Shown: positions 29,955 to 37,738 of the stretch, piece by piece | Layout: every line of letters starts with the position of its first letter | Position numbering within the stretch: position 1 is the stretch's first letter | Source of the DNA: Pseudomonas sp. R-28-1W-6 | Lineage (GTDB): Bacteria > Pseudomonadota > Gammaproteobacteria > Pseudomonadales > Pseudomonadaceae | Length of the DNA: 64,000 bases | Direction: 5' to 3' | Assembly (NCBI RefSeq): GCF_009799925.1 | Contig: NZ_WELK01000002.1 | Location: 620,001 to 684,000 of the forward strand | Position numbers and translations under genes: made by a program | Notes under the pieces: generated by a model | Told to the model about the DNA's origin: nothing | Seen by the model: only the letters and a program-made list of their open reading frames with translations | Databases searched by the model: none

Positions 29955-30427
29955 TTGGCCTCCAGCTGCGCCAGCAGACTGACCATTTCCAGAGCGGACA
30001 GGGCCGCTTCGGCGCCCTTGTTGCCGGCCTTGGTGCCGGAACGCTCGATGGCTTGCTCGATGGAGTCGACGGTCAGCACGCCGAAGGCCACCGGCACGCC
30101 GTATTCCATGGAGACCTGGGCCAGGCCCTTGGTGCATTCGCCGGCGACGTATTCGAAGTGCGGGGTGCCACCACGGATAACCGCGCCGAGGGCGATGATC
30201 GCGGCGTACTCGCCACGCTGGGCGACTTTCTGGGTGACCAGCGGGATTTCGAAGGCGCCCGGGGCGCGGATGATGGTGATGTCGCTTTCGCTCACGCCGT
30301 GGCGCACCAGGGCGTCGACCGCGCCACTGACCAGGCTTTCGACGACGAAGCTGTTGAAGCGGCCAACCACCAGGGCATAGCGGCCTTTGGGGGCGATGAA
30401 GGTACCTTCGATGGTCTTCAGGGTCAT
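29951..30427 (-). CDS. ribH: 6,7-dimethyl-8-ribityllumazine synthase
   Basis: Penultimate riboflavin enzyme, which condenses the RibB product with 5-amino-6-ribitylaminouracil. The product has 158 residues and forms icosahedral or decameric shells in the family. Motifs are [26 protein letters not shown] [37 protein letters not shown] (catalytic His in HFEYV) and [15 protein letters not shown]. It lies about 100 bp downstream of ribBA and overlaps the nusB GTG by four bases. The order ribBA-ribH-nusB is standard in Pseudomonas. Confidence 0.97.
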   Translation of the reverse strand: MTLKTIEGTFIAPKGRYALVVGRFNSFVVESLVSGAVDALVRHGVSESDITIIRAPGAFEIPLVTQKVAQRGEYAAIIALGAVIRGGTPHFEYVAGECTKGLAQVSMEYGVPVAFGVLTVDSIEQAIERSGTKAGNKGAEAALSALEMVSLLAQLEAK

Positions 30428-30533
30428 GGGCGAGTCTCAGTCTGTATAAAGAGCCGGGGCGCCGGTGGCGTCCCGTGGGTATCAATGTAGAACGACGAAA
30501 CGGGCCGGCGCAGACTGCGCTCGGCCCGGACGG

Positions 30534-31628
30534 TCATTCAGCGGGCAGGTATTCTACTACTTCCAGGTCGAAACCGGATATCGCGTTGAACTTCATCGGC
30601 GAGCTGAGCAGGCGCATCTTGCGCACGCCGAGGTCACGCAGGATCTGCGAGCCGGCCCCTACGGTGCTGTAGGTGGTCGGGCTGACCGACTTGCTTTCCG
30701 CACCCTGGCTACGCTCGAGCTGGGCCAGCAGTTCCGGACCGTTGATCGGGTTGCCCAGCAGCAGCACCACGCCACTGCCGGCCTTGGCTACTTCAGCCAT
30801 GGCCGCGCGCAGGCTCCAGCGCCCGGCCTGCTTGACCAGGAACAGGTCGCGCAGCGGATCGGCGTTGTGCACGCGCACCAGGGTCGGCGTCTCGGCACAG
30901 ATGCTGCCCAGGGTCAGGGCCATGTGCACGCTGTCGTCCAGGGCATCGCGGTAGCTGACCAGGTTGAACTGGCCCAGCTCGCTGTCGATCTTCTGCTCGC
31001 TGACGCGCTGCACGGTGCGCTCGTGGATCAGCCGGTAGTGGATCAGGTCGGCGATGGTGCCGATCTTCAGGTTGTGCTCGGCGGCGAACACTTCCAGCTC
31101 CGGACGGCGGGCCATGGTGCCGTCGTCGTTCATGATCTCGCAGATCACCCCGCTCGGCTCGAAACCGGCCATGCGCGCCAGGTCACAGGCAGCCTCGGTG
31201 TGCCCGGCACGGGCCAGCACGCCACCGGGCTGGGCCATCAGCGGGAAGATGTGGCCGGGGCTGACGATGTCGTCGGCCACCGCATGCTTGGCCACGGCGG
31301 CCTGCACGGTACGCGCGCGGTCGGCGGCGGAGATGCCGGTGGTCACGCCCTCGGCGGCCTCGATGGACACGGTGAACTTGGTGCCGAAGCCGGAGCCGTT
31401 GCGCGGCGCCATCAGCGGCAGCTTGAGCAGCTCGCAGCGCTCGCGGCTCATCGGCATGCAGATCAGGCCACGGGCGAAACGGGCCATGAAGTTGATGTGC
31501 TCGGCGGTGACGCATTCGGAGGCGATGATGATGTCGCCTTCGTTCTCGCGGTCCTCGTCATCCATGAGAATGACCATCTTGCCGGCGCGGATGTCTTCGA
31601 TCAGTTCTTCTGCGGTATTCAGAGCCAT
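30534..31628 (-). CDS. ribB: 3,4-dihydroxy-2-butanone 4-phosphate synthase with degenerate GTP cyclohydrolase II domain
   Basis: Makes the four-carbon unit of riboflavin from ribulose-5-phosphate. The product has 364 residues. The N-terminal DHBP synthase is intact: MDDEDRENEGD (residues 22-32), RNGSGFGTKFTVSIEA and RAGHTEAACDLARMAG. Residues ~205-364 match the cyclohydrolase II fold, but the Cys triad (ECLTGD...CDCG) is missing, replaced by VRVHNADPLRDLFLVKQAGRWS. So only the first activity is expected, and the free RibA at 25878 supplies the other. This split arrangement is the usual Pseudomonas state. It follows ribE by 12 bp. Confidence 0.95.
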   Translation of the reverse strand: MALNTAEELIEDIRAGKMVILMDDEDRENEGDIIIASECVTAEHINFMARFARGLICMPMSRERCELLKLPLMAPRNGSGFGTKFTVSIEAAEGVTTGISAADRARTVQAAVAKHAVADDIVSPGHIFPLMAQPGGVLARAGHTEAACDLARMAGFEPSGVICEIMNDDGTMARRPELEVFAAEHNLKIGTIADLIHYRLIHERTVQRVSEQKIDSELGQFNLVSYRDALDDSVHMALTLGSICAETPTLVRVHNADPLRDLFLVKQAGRWSLRAAMAEVAKAGSGVVLLLGNPINGPELLAQLERSQGAESKSVSPTTYSTVGAGSQILRDLGVRKMRLLSSPMKFNAISGFDLEVVEYLPAE

Positions 31629-31640
31629 GGTGGCCAGTCC

Positions 31641-32303
31641 TTACTTATTCAGGTAGCCGTGTTCGGCCAGAAAACTTTCACTGATGCCGGAAGCGCTGGG
31701 CTCGGCGGCCTTGTCGCCGAGCAGCAGGCGCTCCAGGTAGCGCGCCAGCAGGTCGACCTCGAGGTTGACCTGCCGCCCGGGGCGGTAGTCGGCCATGATG
31801 GTCTCGACCAGGGTATGCGGCACTATGGTCAGCTCGAACTCGGCGCCATTCACCGCGTTCACCGTCAGGCTGGTGCCGTCGACGGTGATCGAGCCTTTCA
31901 GGGAGATGTACTTGGCCAGCTCGCGCGGCGCGCGAATGCGGAACTGGATGGCGCGGGCATTCTCCTCGCGGGCCACGACTTCGCCGACGCCATCGACATG
32001 GCCGCTGACCAGGTGGCCGCCGAGGCGGGTGGTCGGCGTCAGGGCCTTCTCCAGGTTGACCCTACTCCCCGCTTTCAAGTCGATAAAGGCGCTGCGCGCC
32101 AGGGTCTCGCGGCTGACGTCGGCCCAGAAGCCGTTGCCGGGCAGCTCCACGGCGGTCAGGCACACGCCGTTGACCGCGATGCTGTCGCCCAGCTTCACAT
32201 CGGCCAGGTCCAGCTTGCCGGTCTCGACATACACACGCACGTCGCCGCCCTTGGGGCTCAGCGCCCGAATGGTGCCGATCGCTTCGATGATTCCGGTAAA
32301 CAT
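31641..32303 (-). CDS. ribE: Riboflavin synthase alpha chain
   Basis: Dismutates two 6,7-dimethyl-8-ribityllumazine to riboflavin. The product has 220 residues. Two lumazine-binding domains are visible: MFTGIIEAIGTIRAL...DSIAVNGVCLTAV and LVSGHVDGVGEVVARE...LKGSITVDGTSLTVNAV. The start ATG follows GGGGAGGCCTG, and it overlaps by one base (TGATG) the stop of a 23-codon leader frame that lies between it and the FMN riboswitch. The C-terminus ends FLAEHGYLNK. It heads the ribE-ribBA-ribH-nusB unit regulated by FMN. Confidence 0.96.
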   Translation of the reverse strand: MFTGIIEAIGTIRALSPKGGDVRVYVETGKLDLADVKLGDSIAVNGVCLTAVELPGNGFWADVSRETLARSAFIDLKAGSRVNLEKALTPTTRLGGHLVSGHVDGVGEVVAREENARAIQFRIRAPRELAKYISLKGSITVDGTSLTVNAVNGAEFELTIVPHTLVETIMADYRPGRQVNLEVDLLARYLERLLLGDKAAEPSASGISESFLAEHGYLNK

Positions 32304-32374
32304 CAGGCCTCCCCTACTGGCAGCGCACCGCCGCCGTGCACGAGCCGGCGGGCAGAACGAAAAGCATAAGACAT
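32303..32374 (-). CDS. Possible 23-residue leader peptide coupled to ribE
   Basis: A short frame begins ATG at 32374 (MSYAFRSARRLVHGG...) and ends TGA at 32303, overlapping the ribE ATG as TGATG. It is preceded by AGGAG nine bases upstream, with a GTG one codon earlier also possible. It lies entirely between the FMN riboswitch and ribE. The arrangement suggests translational coupling, in which ribosomes finishing the leader would start ribE. There is no homology evidence, so it could be accidental. Confidence 0.45.
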   Translation of the reverse strand: MSYAFRSARRLVHGGGALPVGEA

Positions 32375-32467
32375 CACTACGCACTCCTGTTCGGAAAACA
32401 AACAGGGCGATGGGATCGATAGGGATTTTCGCGGGCGCAGACGCACGGCGCCCCGGAAGGGAATCCC

Positions 32468-32622
32468 GCTCTCTCTTTATCCGGACTATGACCGTCGGCC
32501 CCGGAATCACACCGGGTCTGCTGACCTTGCCGCCCGGGTCAGGGTAGGCAAGCGCTCGCGGGCTAGACACTTGGCATGTCATTACCGCCGGTGGGGAATT
32601 ACACCCCGCCCTGAGAACGTTG
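32468..32622 (-). promoter_or_regulatory. FMN riboswitch (RFN element) upstream of ribE
   Basis: Read on the minus strand the RFN signatures appear in order: ACGTTCTCAGGGCGGGGTG, CCCCACCGGCGGTA, GCCCGCGAGCGC, CAGCAGACCCGGTGTGATTC and CCGACGGTCATAGTCCGGAT. It controls the ribE-ribBA-ribH-nusB run. The 426-bp region between the leader frame and ribD holds this element, a family-2 repeat (32704-32804) and no other gene. A 5-bp hairpin CTGTT/AACAG lies between the riboswitch and the leader frame. Confidence 0.96.
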
Positions 32623-32703
32623 CAGCCACCAGGGGCTGCGCGGGACGTTTTACCATATTTGCCGCGGCGGCGCATGGCAGCTGACAACGGGGGCTAGTTG
32701 GTT

Positions 32704-32804
32704 GTGGTTGAGCGCAGCGAAGCCCAACAACGAATGGCTCAGCACCTACGCCACCTCATCTGTGTCCGTTGGGCTTCGGCGCTGCGCGCCTCAACCCCAC
32801 CTAC
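32704..32804. repeat. Palindromic intergenic repeat, family 2, copy 2
   Basis: The left arm GTGGTTGAGCGCAGCGAAGC is followed by CCAAC. The right arm begins GTTGGGCTTCGGCGCTGCGC and ends CTCAACCCCACCTAC. The arms are inverted partners with small indels around a ~39-base centre. The CTA at the right end is the complement of the ribD stop TAG, so the repeat provides the stop of ribD. It probably folds into a hairpin between ribD and the FMN riboswitch. Confidence 0.8.
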
Positions 32805-33922
32805 GCCTTCTTCGGCACCGCAATGATCCGCCAGTCGCTGCCTACCGCGCGGATCTCGCGGATCTCCAGCTCCTGCGCCTCGGCCATCCGCGCCAGCGGC
32901 CAGTCCAGCAGCGGCCGCGCGCTGGAACCGAGGAACTTGGGGGCGACGAACAGCTGGTACTCGTCGACCAGCCCGGCGCGGGCAAAGGCCCCGGCCAGGC
33001 GCGGTCCGGCCTCGACCAGCACCTCGTTGGCGCCGCGGCTGGCCAGCTCCATGAGCAGCTTGCGCAGGTCGACATGGCCATTGCTGCCGGGCACGGCGAG
33101 CAGTTCGTGGCCGTCCTCGAGGAAGCGATCACGGGCGGCGGCCGCCGCGCAGGTAGCCACCAGCGCCGGCCCGGCCTGATAGAAGGGCGCGGACAGCGGC
33201 ACGCGCAGGCGCCCGTCGACCAGCACGCGCAACGGCGGCCGGCTGACCGCCAGGGCCGCCTGCTCGGCCCCCAGGCCCAGCTCATCGGGGCGCACGGTGA
33301 GGCGCGCCTGGTCGGTGAGCACGGTGTCGGCGCCGGTGAGGATGGCGCTGGCCCGCGCGCGCAGGCGCTGCACCGCCGAACGCGCCTCGGGGCCGGTGAT
33401 CCACTGGCTCTCGCCGCTGGCCATGGCCGTGCGCCCGTCCAGGCTCATCGCCAGCTTGACCCGCACGAACGGCAGGCCCTGCTCCATGCGCTTGATGAAG
33501 CCGGCGTTGAGCACCCGCGCCTCGGCTTCCAGCACCCCACCCTGCACCGCGATGCCGGCGTGCATCAGGCGCAACAGGCCCTTGCCGGATACCTGCGGAT
33601 TGGGGTCCTGCATGGCTGCCACCACGCGGGCGACACCGGCCGCGACCAGCGCATCGGCGCAGGGTGGCGTGCGCCCGTGGTGACTGCAGGGTTCCAGGGT
33701 GACGTAGGCGGTGGCGCCCTGCGCCCGCGCGCCGGCCTGGCGCAGGGCATGCACTTCGGCATGCGGCTCGCCGGCGCGGGCGTGCCAGCCTTCGCCGACG
33801 ATCTGCCCGTCACGGACGATGACGCAGCCGACCCGGGGGTTGGGATGGGTGGAGTACAGGCCCTTGCGCGCCAGTTCCAGCGCGCGGGCCATGAACTGCT
33901 GGTCGTTGGCAACCATGCTCAT
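32801..33922 (-). CDS. ribD: Bifunctional pyrimidine deaminase/reductase RibD
   Basis: Performs the second and third riboflavin steps. The product has 373 residues. The N-terminal cytidine-deaminase-like domain has the zinc site HAEVHAL (about residue 53) and [15 protein letters not shown]. The C-terminal reductase domain begins about residue 150 with [23 protein letters not shown] and has [11 protein letters not shown], then [15 protein letters not shown]. The start overlaps the nrdR stop (ATGA), so nrdR-ribD are coupled. The stop TAG lies in a family-2 repeat, and the FMN riboswitch for the rest of the rib genes follows, so ribD is outside FMN control unless expressed from another promoter. 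Confidence 0.96.
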   Translation of the reverse strand: MSMVANDQQFMARALELARKGLYSTHPNPRVGCVIVRDGQIVGEGWHARAGEPHAEVHALRQAGARAQGATAYVTLEPCSHHGRTPPCADALVAAGVARVVAAMQDPNPQVSGKGLLRLMHAGIAVQGGVLEAEARVLNAGFIKRMEQGLPFVRVKLAMSLDGRTAMASGESQWITGPEARSAVQRLRARASAILTGADTVLTDQARLTVRPDELGLGAEQAALAVSRPPLRVLVDGRLRVPLSAPFYQAGPALVATCAAAAARDRFLEDGHELLAVPGSNGHVDLRKLLMELASRGANEVLVEAGPRLAGAFARAGLVDEYQLFVAPKFLGSSARPLLDWPLARMAEAQELEIREIRAVGSDWRIIAVPKKA

Positions 33923-34383
33923 GGCTTGGCCGGCTCACGGGCCAGGCGGTCGATTTCCTCGCGGAACTCGTTGAGATCCTGGAAGCGCCGGTACACCGAG
34001 GCGAAGCGGATATAGGCCACTTCATCGAGCTTCTGCAGCTCGGTCATCACCAGCTCGCCGAGCACCAGCGACTTGATCTCGCGCTCGCCGGTGGCGCGCA
34101 GCTTCTGTTTGATGTGGGCGATCGCCTCTTCCAGACGCTCGACGCTGACCGGGCGCTTCTCCAGCGCGCGCTGCATGCCGGCACGCAGCTTGTCCTCGTC
34201 GAACGGCTGGCGGCTGCCGTCCTGCTTGATCAGGCGCGGCATCACCAGCTCGGCGGTCTCGAAGGTGGTGAAACGTTCGCCGCAGGCCAGGCACTCGCGG
34301 CGGCGGCGCACCTGCTCGCCCTCGGCGACCAGACGCGAATCGATGACCTTGGTGTCGTTGGCGGCGCAGAAGGGACAATGCAT
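33919..34383 (-). CDS. nrdR: Transcriptional repressor NrdR
   Basis: Nucleotide-sensing repressor of ribonucleotide reductase genes. The product has 154 residues, the normal length. A zinc ribbon uses Cys3, Cys6, Cys31 and Cys34 (MHCPFC...ECLAC). An ATP-cone follows (about residues 49-139) with [20 protein letters not shown]. It heads the leftward nrdR-ribD transcript. The 260-bp region upstream to the lipoprotein gene contains a REP-like element and a promoter for the divergent gene. Confidence 0.97.
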   Translation of the reverse strand: MHCPFCAANDTKVIDSRLVAEGEQVRRRRECLACGERFTTFETAELVMPRLIKQDGSRQPFDEDKLRAGMQRALEKRPVSVERLEEAIAHIKQKLRATGEREIKSLVLGELVMTELQKLDEVAYIRFASVYRRFQDLNEFREEIDRLAREPAKP

Positions 34384-34447
34384 GGCGGGAAACGGCCCTG
34401 GGCAACGGCACCGCCGCGACTACCCGTTGCCCGACCGCGCGGCTGTT

Positions 34448-34494
34448 GCAGGAGCGGATTGATCCGCGAAACTCGCGGCGGAAACCGCTCCCAC
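34448..34494. repeat. REP-like palindrome
   Basis: GCAGGAGCGGATTGATCCGCGA is mirrored by CGCGGCGGAAACCGCTCCCAC. It is of the GGAGCGG...CCGCTCC type that is widespread in Pseudomonas intergenic regions (from recall). It lies in the divergent gap between nrdR and the lipoprotein gene. Confidence 0.7.
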
Positions 34495-34580
34495 GGCACA
34501 ATGGCCGCCTGGCGCCTGGTGCAACGGGCGCCGGGGCGGCGCCTGTGAAAAAGTGGCTCATGGTAGCGCATCCCTTTGCC

Positions 34581-34609
34581 AAGACAAGCCAGCGCCTTTG
34601 CGGTATACA
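34581..34609 (+). promoter_or_regulatory. Candidate sigma-70 promoter of the YbaY-like lipoprotein gene
   Basis: AAGACA (34581-34586), a 17-base spacer and TATACA (34604-34609) lie 35 bp before the ATG. The -35 matches four of six bases of TTGACA and the -10 five of six of TATAAT. Confidence 0.5.
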
Positions 34610-34643
34610 GGCGCCCGTTCAGCCCCATTCCTGCGGACTTGCC

Positions 34644-35099
34644 ATGTCGATACGTCCCCTGCTCGTTCTCTGCGCCACCCTGCTGCTCGCGGCCTGTGCC
34701 AGCGCGCCGGAACAACCCGTGCCGCCGCCCGCCACCACAGCCGTTGCCGAGGCCAAACCGGCCGCCGTGGTCGAGGCGCCGCTGCCCGGCCACATGCGCG
34801 AGCTGCGCGGCAGCCTGCGCACGCCGCCGGCGGGCAGCGAGGTGGAAATGGCCCTGCTGGTGATCGACGAACGCGACCGCCCGCAACAGCTGCTCGGCAG
34901 CCTGAAACTGAGCGGCGACGGCCAGCTGCTGCCGTTCCGCCTGCCGTTCAACCCGGCGTATTTCCCCAATGGCGCGCGGGTCGAGCTGCGCGCCCGCATC
35001 AGCCAGTCCGGGCGCCTGGTCCTGCGCCTGCCGCCGCAGCGCATCGGCCAGGCGCAGAGCCAGAACCTCGGCGAGCTGCCGCTGGTCAGAGCGCCATGA
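34644..35099 (+). CDS. YbaY-family lipoprotein
   Basis: A 151-residue lipoprotein with lipobox LAAC (Cys18), followed by a Pro/Ala-rich linker (about 19-50) and a YbaY-type beta-sandwich: HMRELRGSLRTPPAGSEVEMALLVIDERDRP, SLKLSGDGQLLPFRLPFNPAYF and GARVELRARISQSGRLVLR. YbaY domains are related to type III secretion pilotins (YscW-like), but no secretion genes are near. The ATG at 34644 is chosen because it gives the lipoprotein signal; upstream in-frame starts would remove it. Its stop overlaps the methyltransferase ATG (ATGA), so the two are coupled. Confidence 0.87.
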   Translation: MSIRPLLVLCATLLLAACASAPEQPVPPPATTAVAEAKPAAVVEAPLPGHMRELRGSLRTPPAGSEVEMALLVIDERDRPQQLLGSLKLSGDGQLLPFRLPFNPAYFPNGARVELRARISQSGRLVLRLPPQRIGQAQSQNLGELPLVRAP

Positions 35100-35752
35100 G
35101 CGCCCCGCCAATCCTGCAGGCCGCCCTGCACCAGCTGCTCGGCGACGCGCGCCTGGTGGCGCAGACCCTGCCCGGCACCGACCTCAAGCTGTGGCTGATC
35201 GATGCGGCGAACATGGACCGCTGCTTCAGCCCGGAAGAGACCCGGCTGATCCTCGAGGAGCCGCCCTACTGGTGCTTCTGCTGGGCCAGCGGCCTGGTCC
35301 TGGCGCGGTGGCTGGCCGAGCGGCCCGAGTGGGTGCGCGGCAAGCGCGTGCTGGACTTCGGCGCCGGCTCGGGGGTAGCAGCCATCGCCGCGGCCAAGGC
35401 CGGCGCCCTGGAAGTGGTGGCCTGCGACCTCGACCCGCTGGCCATCGAATCCTGCCGGGCCAATGCCGAGCTGAACGGCGTCGAGCTGAGCTACTCGACG
35501 GACTTCTTCGCCGAGGCCGACCGCTTCGACCTGATCATCGTCGCCGACGTGCTCTACGACCGCGCCAACCTGCCGTTGCTCGACCACTTCCTCAGCCGCG
35601 GCCGCGAGGCACTGGTCGCCGATTCGCGGGTCAAGGACTTCCAGCACCCGCTGTACCGGCGCCTGGGCATGCTCGAAGCCTGCACCTGGCCGGACCTGGC
35701 CGAGCCGGCCGAATTCCGCCACGTCAGCCTGTACCACGCCCGGCGCGACTAG
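35096..35752 (+). CDS. Class I SAM-dependent methyltransferase, ETFBKMT/PrmA-like
   Basis: A 218-residue cytoplasmic methyltransferase. SAM-binding motif I is VLDFGAGSGVAAIAAAKAGA (about residues 85-104), followed by ACDLDPLAIESCRANAELN and the post-motif IIVADVLYDRANLPLL. These match the nicotinamide N-methyltransferase-like / electron-transfer-flavoprotein lysine methyltransferase group. The target is not known; protein lysine methylation is likely from the family. It overlaps the upstream lipoprotein gene by four bases (ATGA). A CnoX-like thioredoxin follows after 85 bp containing a small direct repeat. Confidence 0.9.
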   Translation: MSAPPILQAALHQLLGDARLVAQTLPGTDLKLWLIDAANMDRCFSPEETRLILEEPPYWCFCWASGLVLARWLAERPEWVRGKRVLDFGAGSGVAAIAAAKAGALEVVACDLDPLAIESCRANAELNGVELSYSTDFFAEADRFDLIIVADVLYDRANLPLLDHFLSRGREALVADSRVKDFQHPLYRRLGMLEACTWPDLAEPAEFRHVSLYHARRD

Positions 35753-35787
35753 CCGGGCGCTTGTATCCAGGCGCATGCGCCCACATC

Positions 35788-35815
35788 TATAGTTCCAGCA
35801 CTTATAGTTCCAGCA
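35788..35815 (+). repeat. Two tandem 13-base direct repeats before the thioredoxin gene
   Basis: TATAGTTCCAGCA occurs at 35788-35800 and 35803-35815, a 15-base period. It lies 23 bp before the CnoX-like gene. It could be a duplicated promoter element (each copy begins TATAG) or a slippage product. Confidence 0.7.
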
Positions 35816-35837
35816 TTTCGCCTTTCCGAGAGTCCCC

Positions 35838-36710
35838 ATGAGCGACAGCCCCTACATCTTCGATATCGCAGGCAGCGCCAGCTTCGAACAGCTGGTGATC
35901 GAGAACTCCTTCCACAAGCCGGTGCTGGTGGACTTCTGGGCCGAATGGTGCGCGCCGTGCAAGGCGCTGATGCCACTGCTGGCGAAGATCACCGAGGAGT
36001 ACCGCGGCGAACTGCTGCTGGCCAAGGTCAACTGCGACATCGAGCAGGACATCGTCGCCCGCTTCGGCATCCGCAGCCTGCCCACCGTGGTGCTGTTCAA
36101 GAACGGCCAGCCGGTCGACGGCTTCGCCGGCGCGCAGCCGGAATCGGCGATCCGCGAGATGCTCAAACCGCATGTCGCCGAGCCGGAGCCGGAAGCCGCC
36201 GACCCCATGGAAACGGCGCAGGCACTGTTCGCCGAAGGGCGCATCGGCGAGGCCGAGAGCCTGCTCAAGCAGGTACTCACCGAGAACAACGAGAACGCCG
36301 CGGCGCTGATCCTCTATGCCCGCTGCCTGGCCGAGCGTGGCGAGCTGGGCGAAGCCGAGGCAGTGCTGGCGGCGGTCAAAGGCGACGAACACAAGCAGGC
36401 CCTGGCCGGCGCCAAGGCGCAGCTGACCTTCCTGCGCCAGGCCGCCGACCTGCCGGACAGCGCCGAGCTAAAGAGCCGCCTGGCCCAGGACGGCAACGAC
36501 GACGAAGCGACCTACCAGCTGGCCATCCAGCAACTGGCGCGCCAGCAGCACGAGGCGGCACTGGACGGCCTGCTCAAGCTGTTCGTGCGCAACCGCAGCT
36601 ACGCCGAGGGCATCGCCCACAAGACATTGCTGCAGGTGTTCGACCTGCTCGGCAACGACCATCCGCTGGTGACCCTCTACCGGCGCAAGCTGTACCAGGC
36701 GATCTACTGA
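35838..36710 (+). CDS. CnoX/YbbN-like thioredoxin-TPR protein
   Basis: A 290-residue cytoplasmic chaperone-redox protein. The N-terminal thioredoxin domain (residues 1-110) has VDFWAEWCAPCK with an intact Cys38-Ala-Pro-Cys41 pair, plus the cis-Pro in SLPTVV. Residues ~125-290 are TPR-like helical repeats (METAQALFAEGRIGEAESLL and DEATYQLAIQQLARQQHEAALDGLL). The family (CnoX, formerly YbbN) protects proteins from oxidation and hands them to GroEL. An intact CxxC implies disulfide activity, unlike the SxxC of E. coli CnoX. It stands alone between a methyltransferase and a thioesterase gene. Confidence 0.92.
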   Translation: MSDSPYIFDIAGSASFEQLVIENSFHKPVLVDFWAEWCAPCKALMPLLAKITEEYRGELLLAKVNCDIEQDIVARFGIRSLPTVVLFKNGQPVDGFAGAQPESAIREMLKPHVAEPEPEAADPMETAQALFAEGRIGEAESLLKQVLTENNENAAALILYARCLAERGELGEAEAVLAAVKGDEHKQALAGAKAQLTFLRQAADLPDSAELKSRLAQDGNDDEATYQLAIQQLARQQHEAALDGLLKLFVRNRSYAEGIAHKTLLQVFDLLGNDHPLVTLYRRKLYQAIY

Positions 36711-36734
36711 GAACCTGCGCGGAGGCGCGCCTGC

Positions 36735-36796
36735 GCAGGGTGCGCTATGCGCACCACGAGCACCGCATAGGCTTCGGTGCGCGCGGCGCACCCTAC
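36735..36796. repeat. Palindromic intergenic repeat, family 1, copy C
   Basis: The left arm GCAGGGTGCGCTATGCGCAC and the right arm ending GCGGCGCACCCTAC are inverted partners with about two mismatches around a 20-base centre. It lies between the thioredoxin and thioesterase genes. Confidence 0.82.
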
Positions 36797-36832
36797 GGTC
36801 TATTGCGACTGGAACAGAGTGAGGAGGCCGAG

Positions 36833-37270
36833 ATGAGTCCCCCCTTCCAACTGCGGCTGCGGGTGCGCTACGGCGAGTGCGATGCCCAGCAGGTGGTGTT
36901 CAACGCGCGCTACGGCGACTACATCGACGTGGCCGCCACCGAGTTCTACCGCGCGTTGTTTGGCAGTTATCAGTACCTGCTCGACCGTGGCCTGGACAGC
37001 CAGGTGGTACGCATGACCACCGACTGGAGCTCGCCGGCGCGCTTCGATGACGTGCTCACCCTGCAGGTGCAGACCCTGCGCCTGGGCACCACCTCCTACA
37101 GCCTGCTGGTGGAGATCGTCCAGCAGGCCGAGCAGCGCCTGGTGGCGCGCAGCGAAGTCACCTACGTGATGGTCGATGCGCAGACCTTCGCCAAGACCGC
37201 CATTCCCCCGGCCATCCGCGAACAGCTGCAGCGCGGCGCGCCGGGCATCCAGATCAACCAGGCCGGCTGA
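36833..37270 (+). CDS. Acyl-CoA thioesterase, 4HBT hot-dog family
   Basis: A 145-residue hot-dog thioesterase that should hydrolyse acyl-CoA. Motifs include RVRYGECDAQQVVFNARYGDYIDVAATEFYRAL, where the conserved Asp17 (in ECDAQ) is the usual catalytic carboxylate of the 4-hydroxybenzoyl-CoA thioesterase / YbgC-like group, and a C-terminal AIPPAIREQL. The ATG at 36833 follows GAGGAGGCCG. It ends immediately before the convergent small gene on the other strand (stop bases adjoin at 37270/37271). Confidence 0.9.
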   Translation: MSPPFQLRLRVRYGECDAQQVVFNARYGDYIDVAATEFYRALFGSYQYLLDRGLDSQVVRMTTDWSSPARFDDVLTLQVQTLRLGTTSYSLLVEIVQQAEQRLVARSEVTYVMVDAQTFAKTAIPPAIREQLQRGAPGIQINQAG

Positions 37271-37615
37271 TCAGCCGACCCAGCGATACAGCGGCGCTTC
37301 GGCGCCGCTTTCTACCTGTACCTGTGGACAATGGCGCAAACGCACCAGCAGGCGCTTGCCCGCCGCGGCACCGCCGGCCAGGGCGCTCAGCTCGGCCAGC
37401 AGCTGCGGACCCTCTAGCGTGCCGGCGCGCTGCAACAGGTCCTGCGCGGTTTGCCACAGACCGTCCTGCGGCCGCGCGGCGACCACCGGCGCGGCCTGCA
37501 CCGGCGCCACGCCGTCGCGGGGCAGCAGCGCCGCCAGCTGCGCCCAGTCCTCCCGATCCATTTCCACCACCAGATCCACCGGCCAGTCGCCGATCCGCCC
37601 CTTGATGCGCAGCAT
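37271..37615 (-). CDS. Hypothetical 114-residue protein
   Basis: I do not recognise a characterised family. The start at 37615 (MLRIKGRIGDWPVDLVVEMD) is chosen because it begins a compact amphipathic segment; an upstream in-frame ATG at 37651 exists. The protein is soluble, with an alanine/leucine-rich C-terminal half (AQDLLQRAGTLEGPQLLAEL) and no signal peptide. It ends next to the thioesterase stop and is divergent from zrgA, with the Zur box in the shared 123-bp gap, so Zur might also affect it. Function unknown. Confidence 0.7.
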   Translation of the reverse strand: MLRIKGRIGDWPVDLVVEMDREDWAQLAALLPRDGVAPVQAAPVVAARPQDGLWQTAQDLLQRAGTLEGPQLLAELSALAGGAAAGKRLLVRLRHCPQVQVESGAEAPLYRWVG

Positions 37616-37698
37616 GCCCCACTCCTCGTTCAACTGCCGGCATGCTGCCACGCCCGCCCCGTGTCGCCAAACCCGCTGGCCAATCGCGCCAAAAACTT

Positions 37699-37711
37699 GT
37701 TATAACATAAC
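37699..37711. promoter_or_regulatory. Putative Zur box upstream of zrgA
   Basis: GTTATAACATAAC is a perfect inverted repeat (GTTAT-N3-ATAAC) in an AT-rich patch (AACTTGTTATAACATAACC) 27 bp before the zrgA ATG. It matches the Pseudomonas Zur operator form I know from memory. Binding would repress the zinc operon when zinc is plentiful. Confidence 0.75.
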
Positions 37712-37738
37712 CACAACCTCTTACTACCCGGAGCCGCC

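Noticed and set aside
30534..31628. Second active GTP cyclohydrolase II
   Set aside because: The zinc-binding cysteines are missing in this domain, while RibA at 25878 is complete.
32640..32700. Promoter for the rib genes on the minus strand (TTGTCA with TATGGT)
   Set aside because: The spacing between the two hexamers is about 24 bases, too long for sigma-70.
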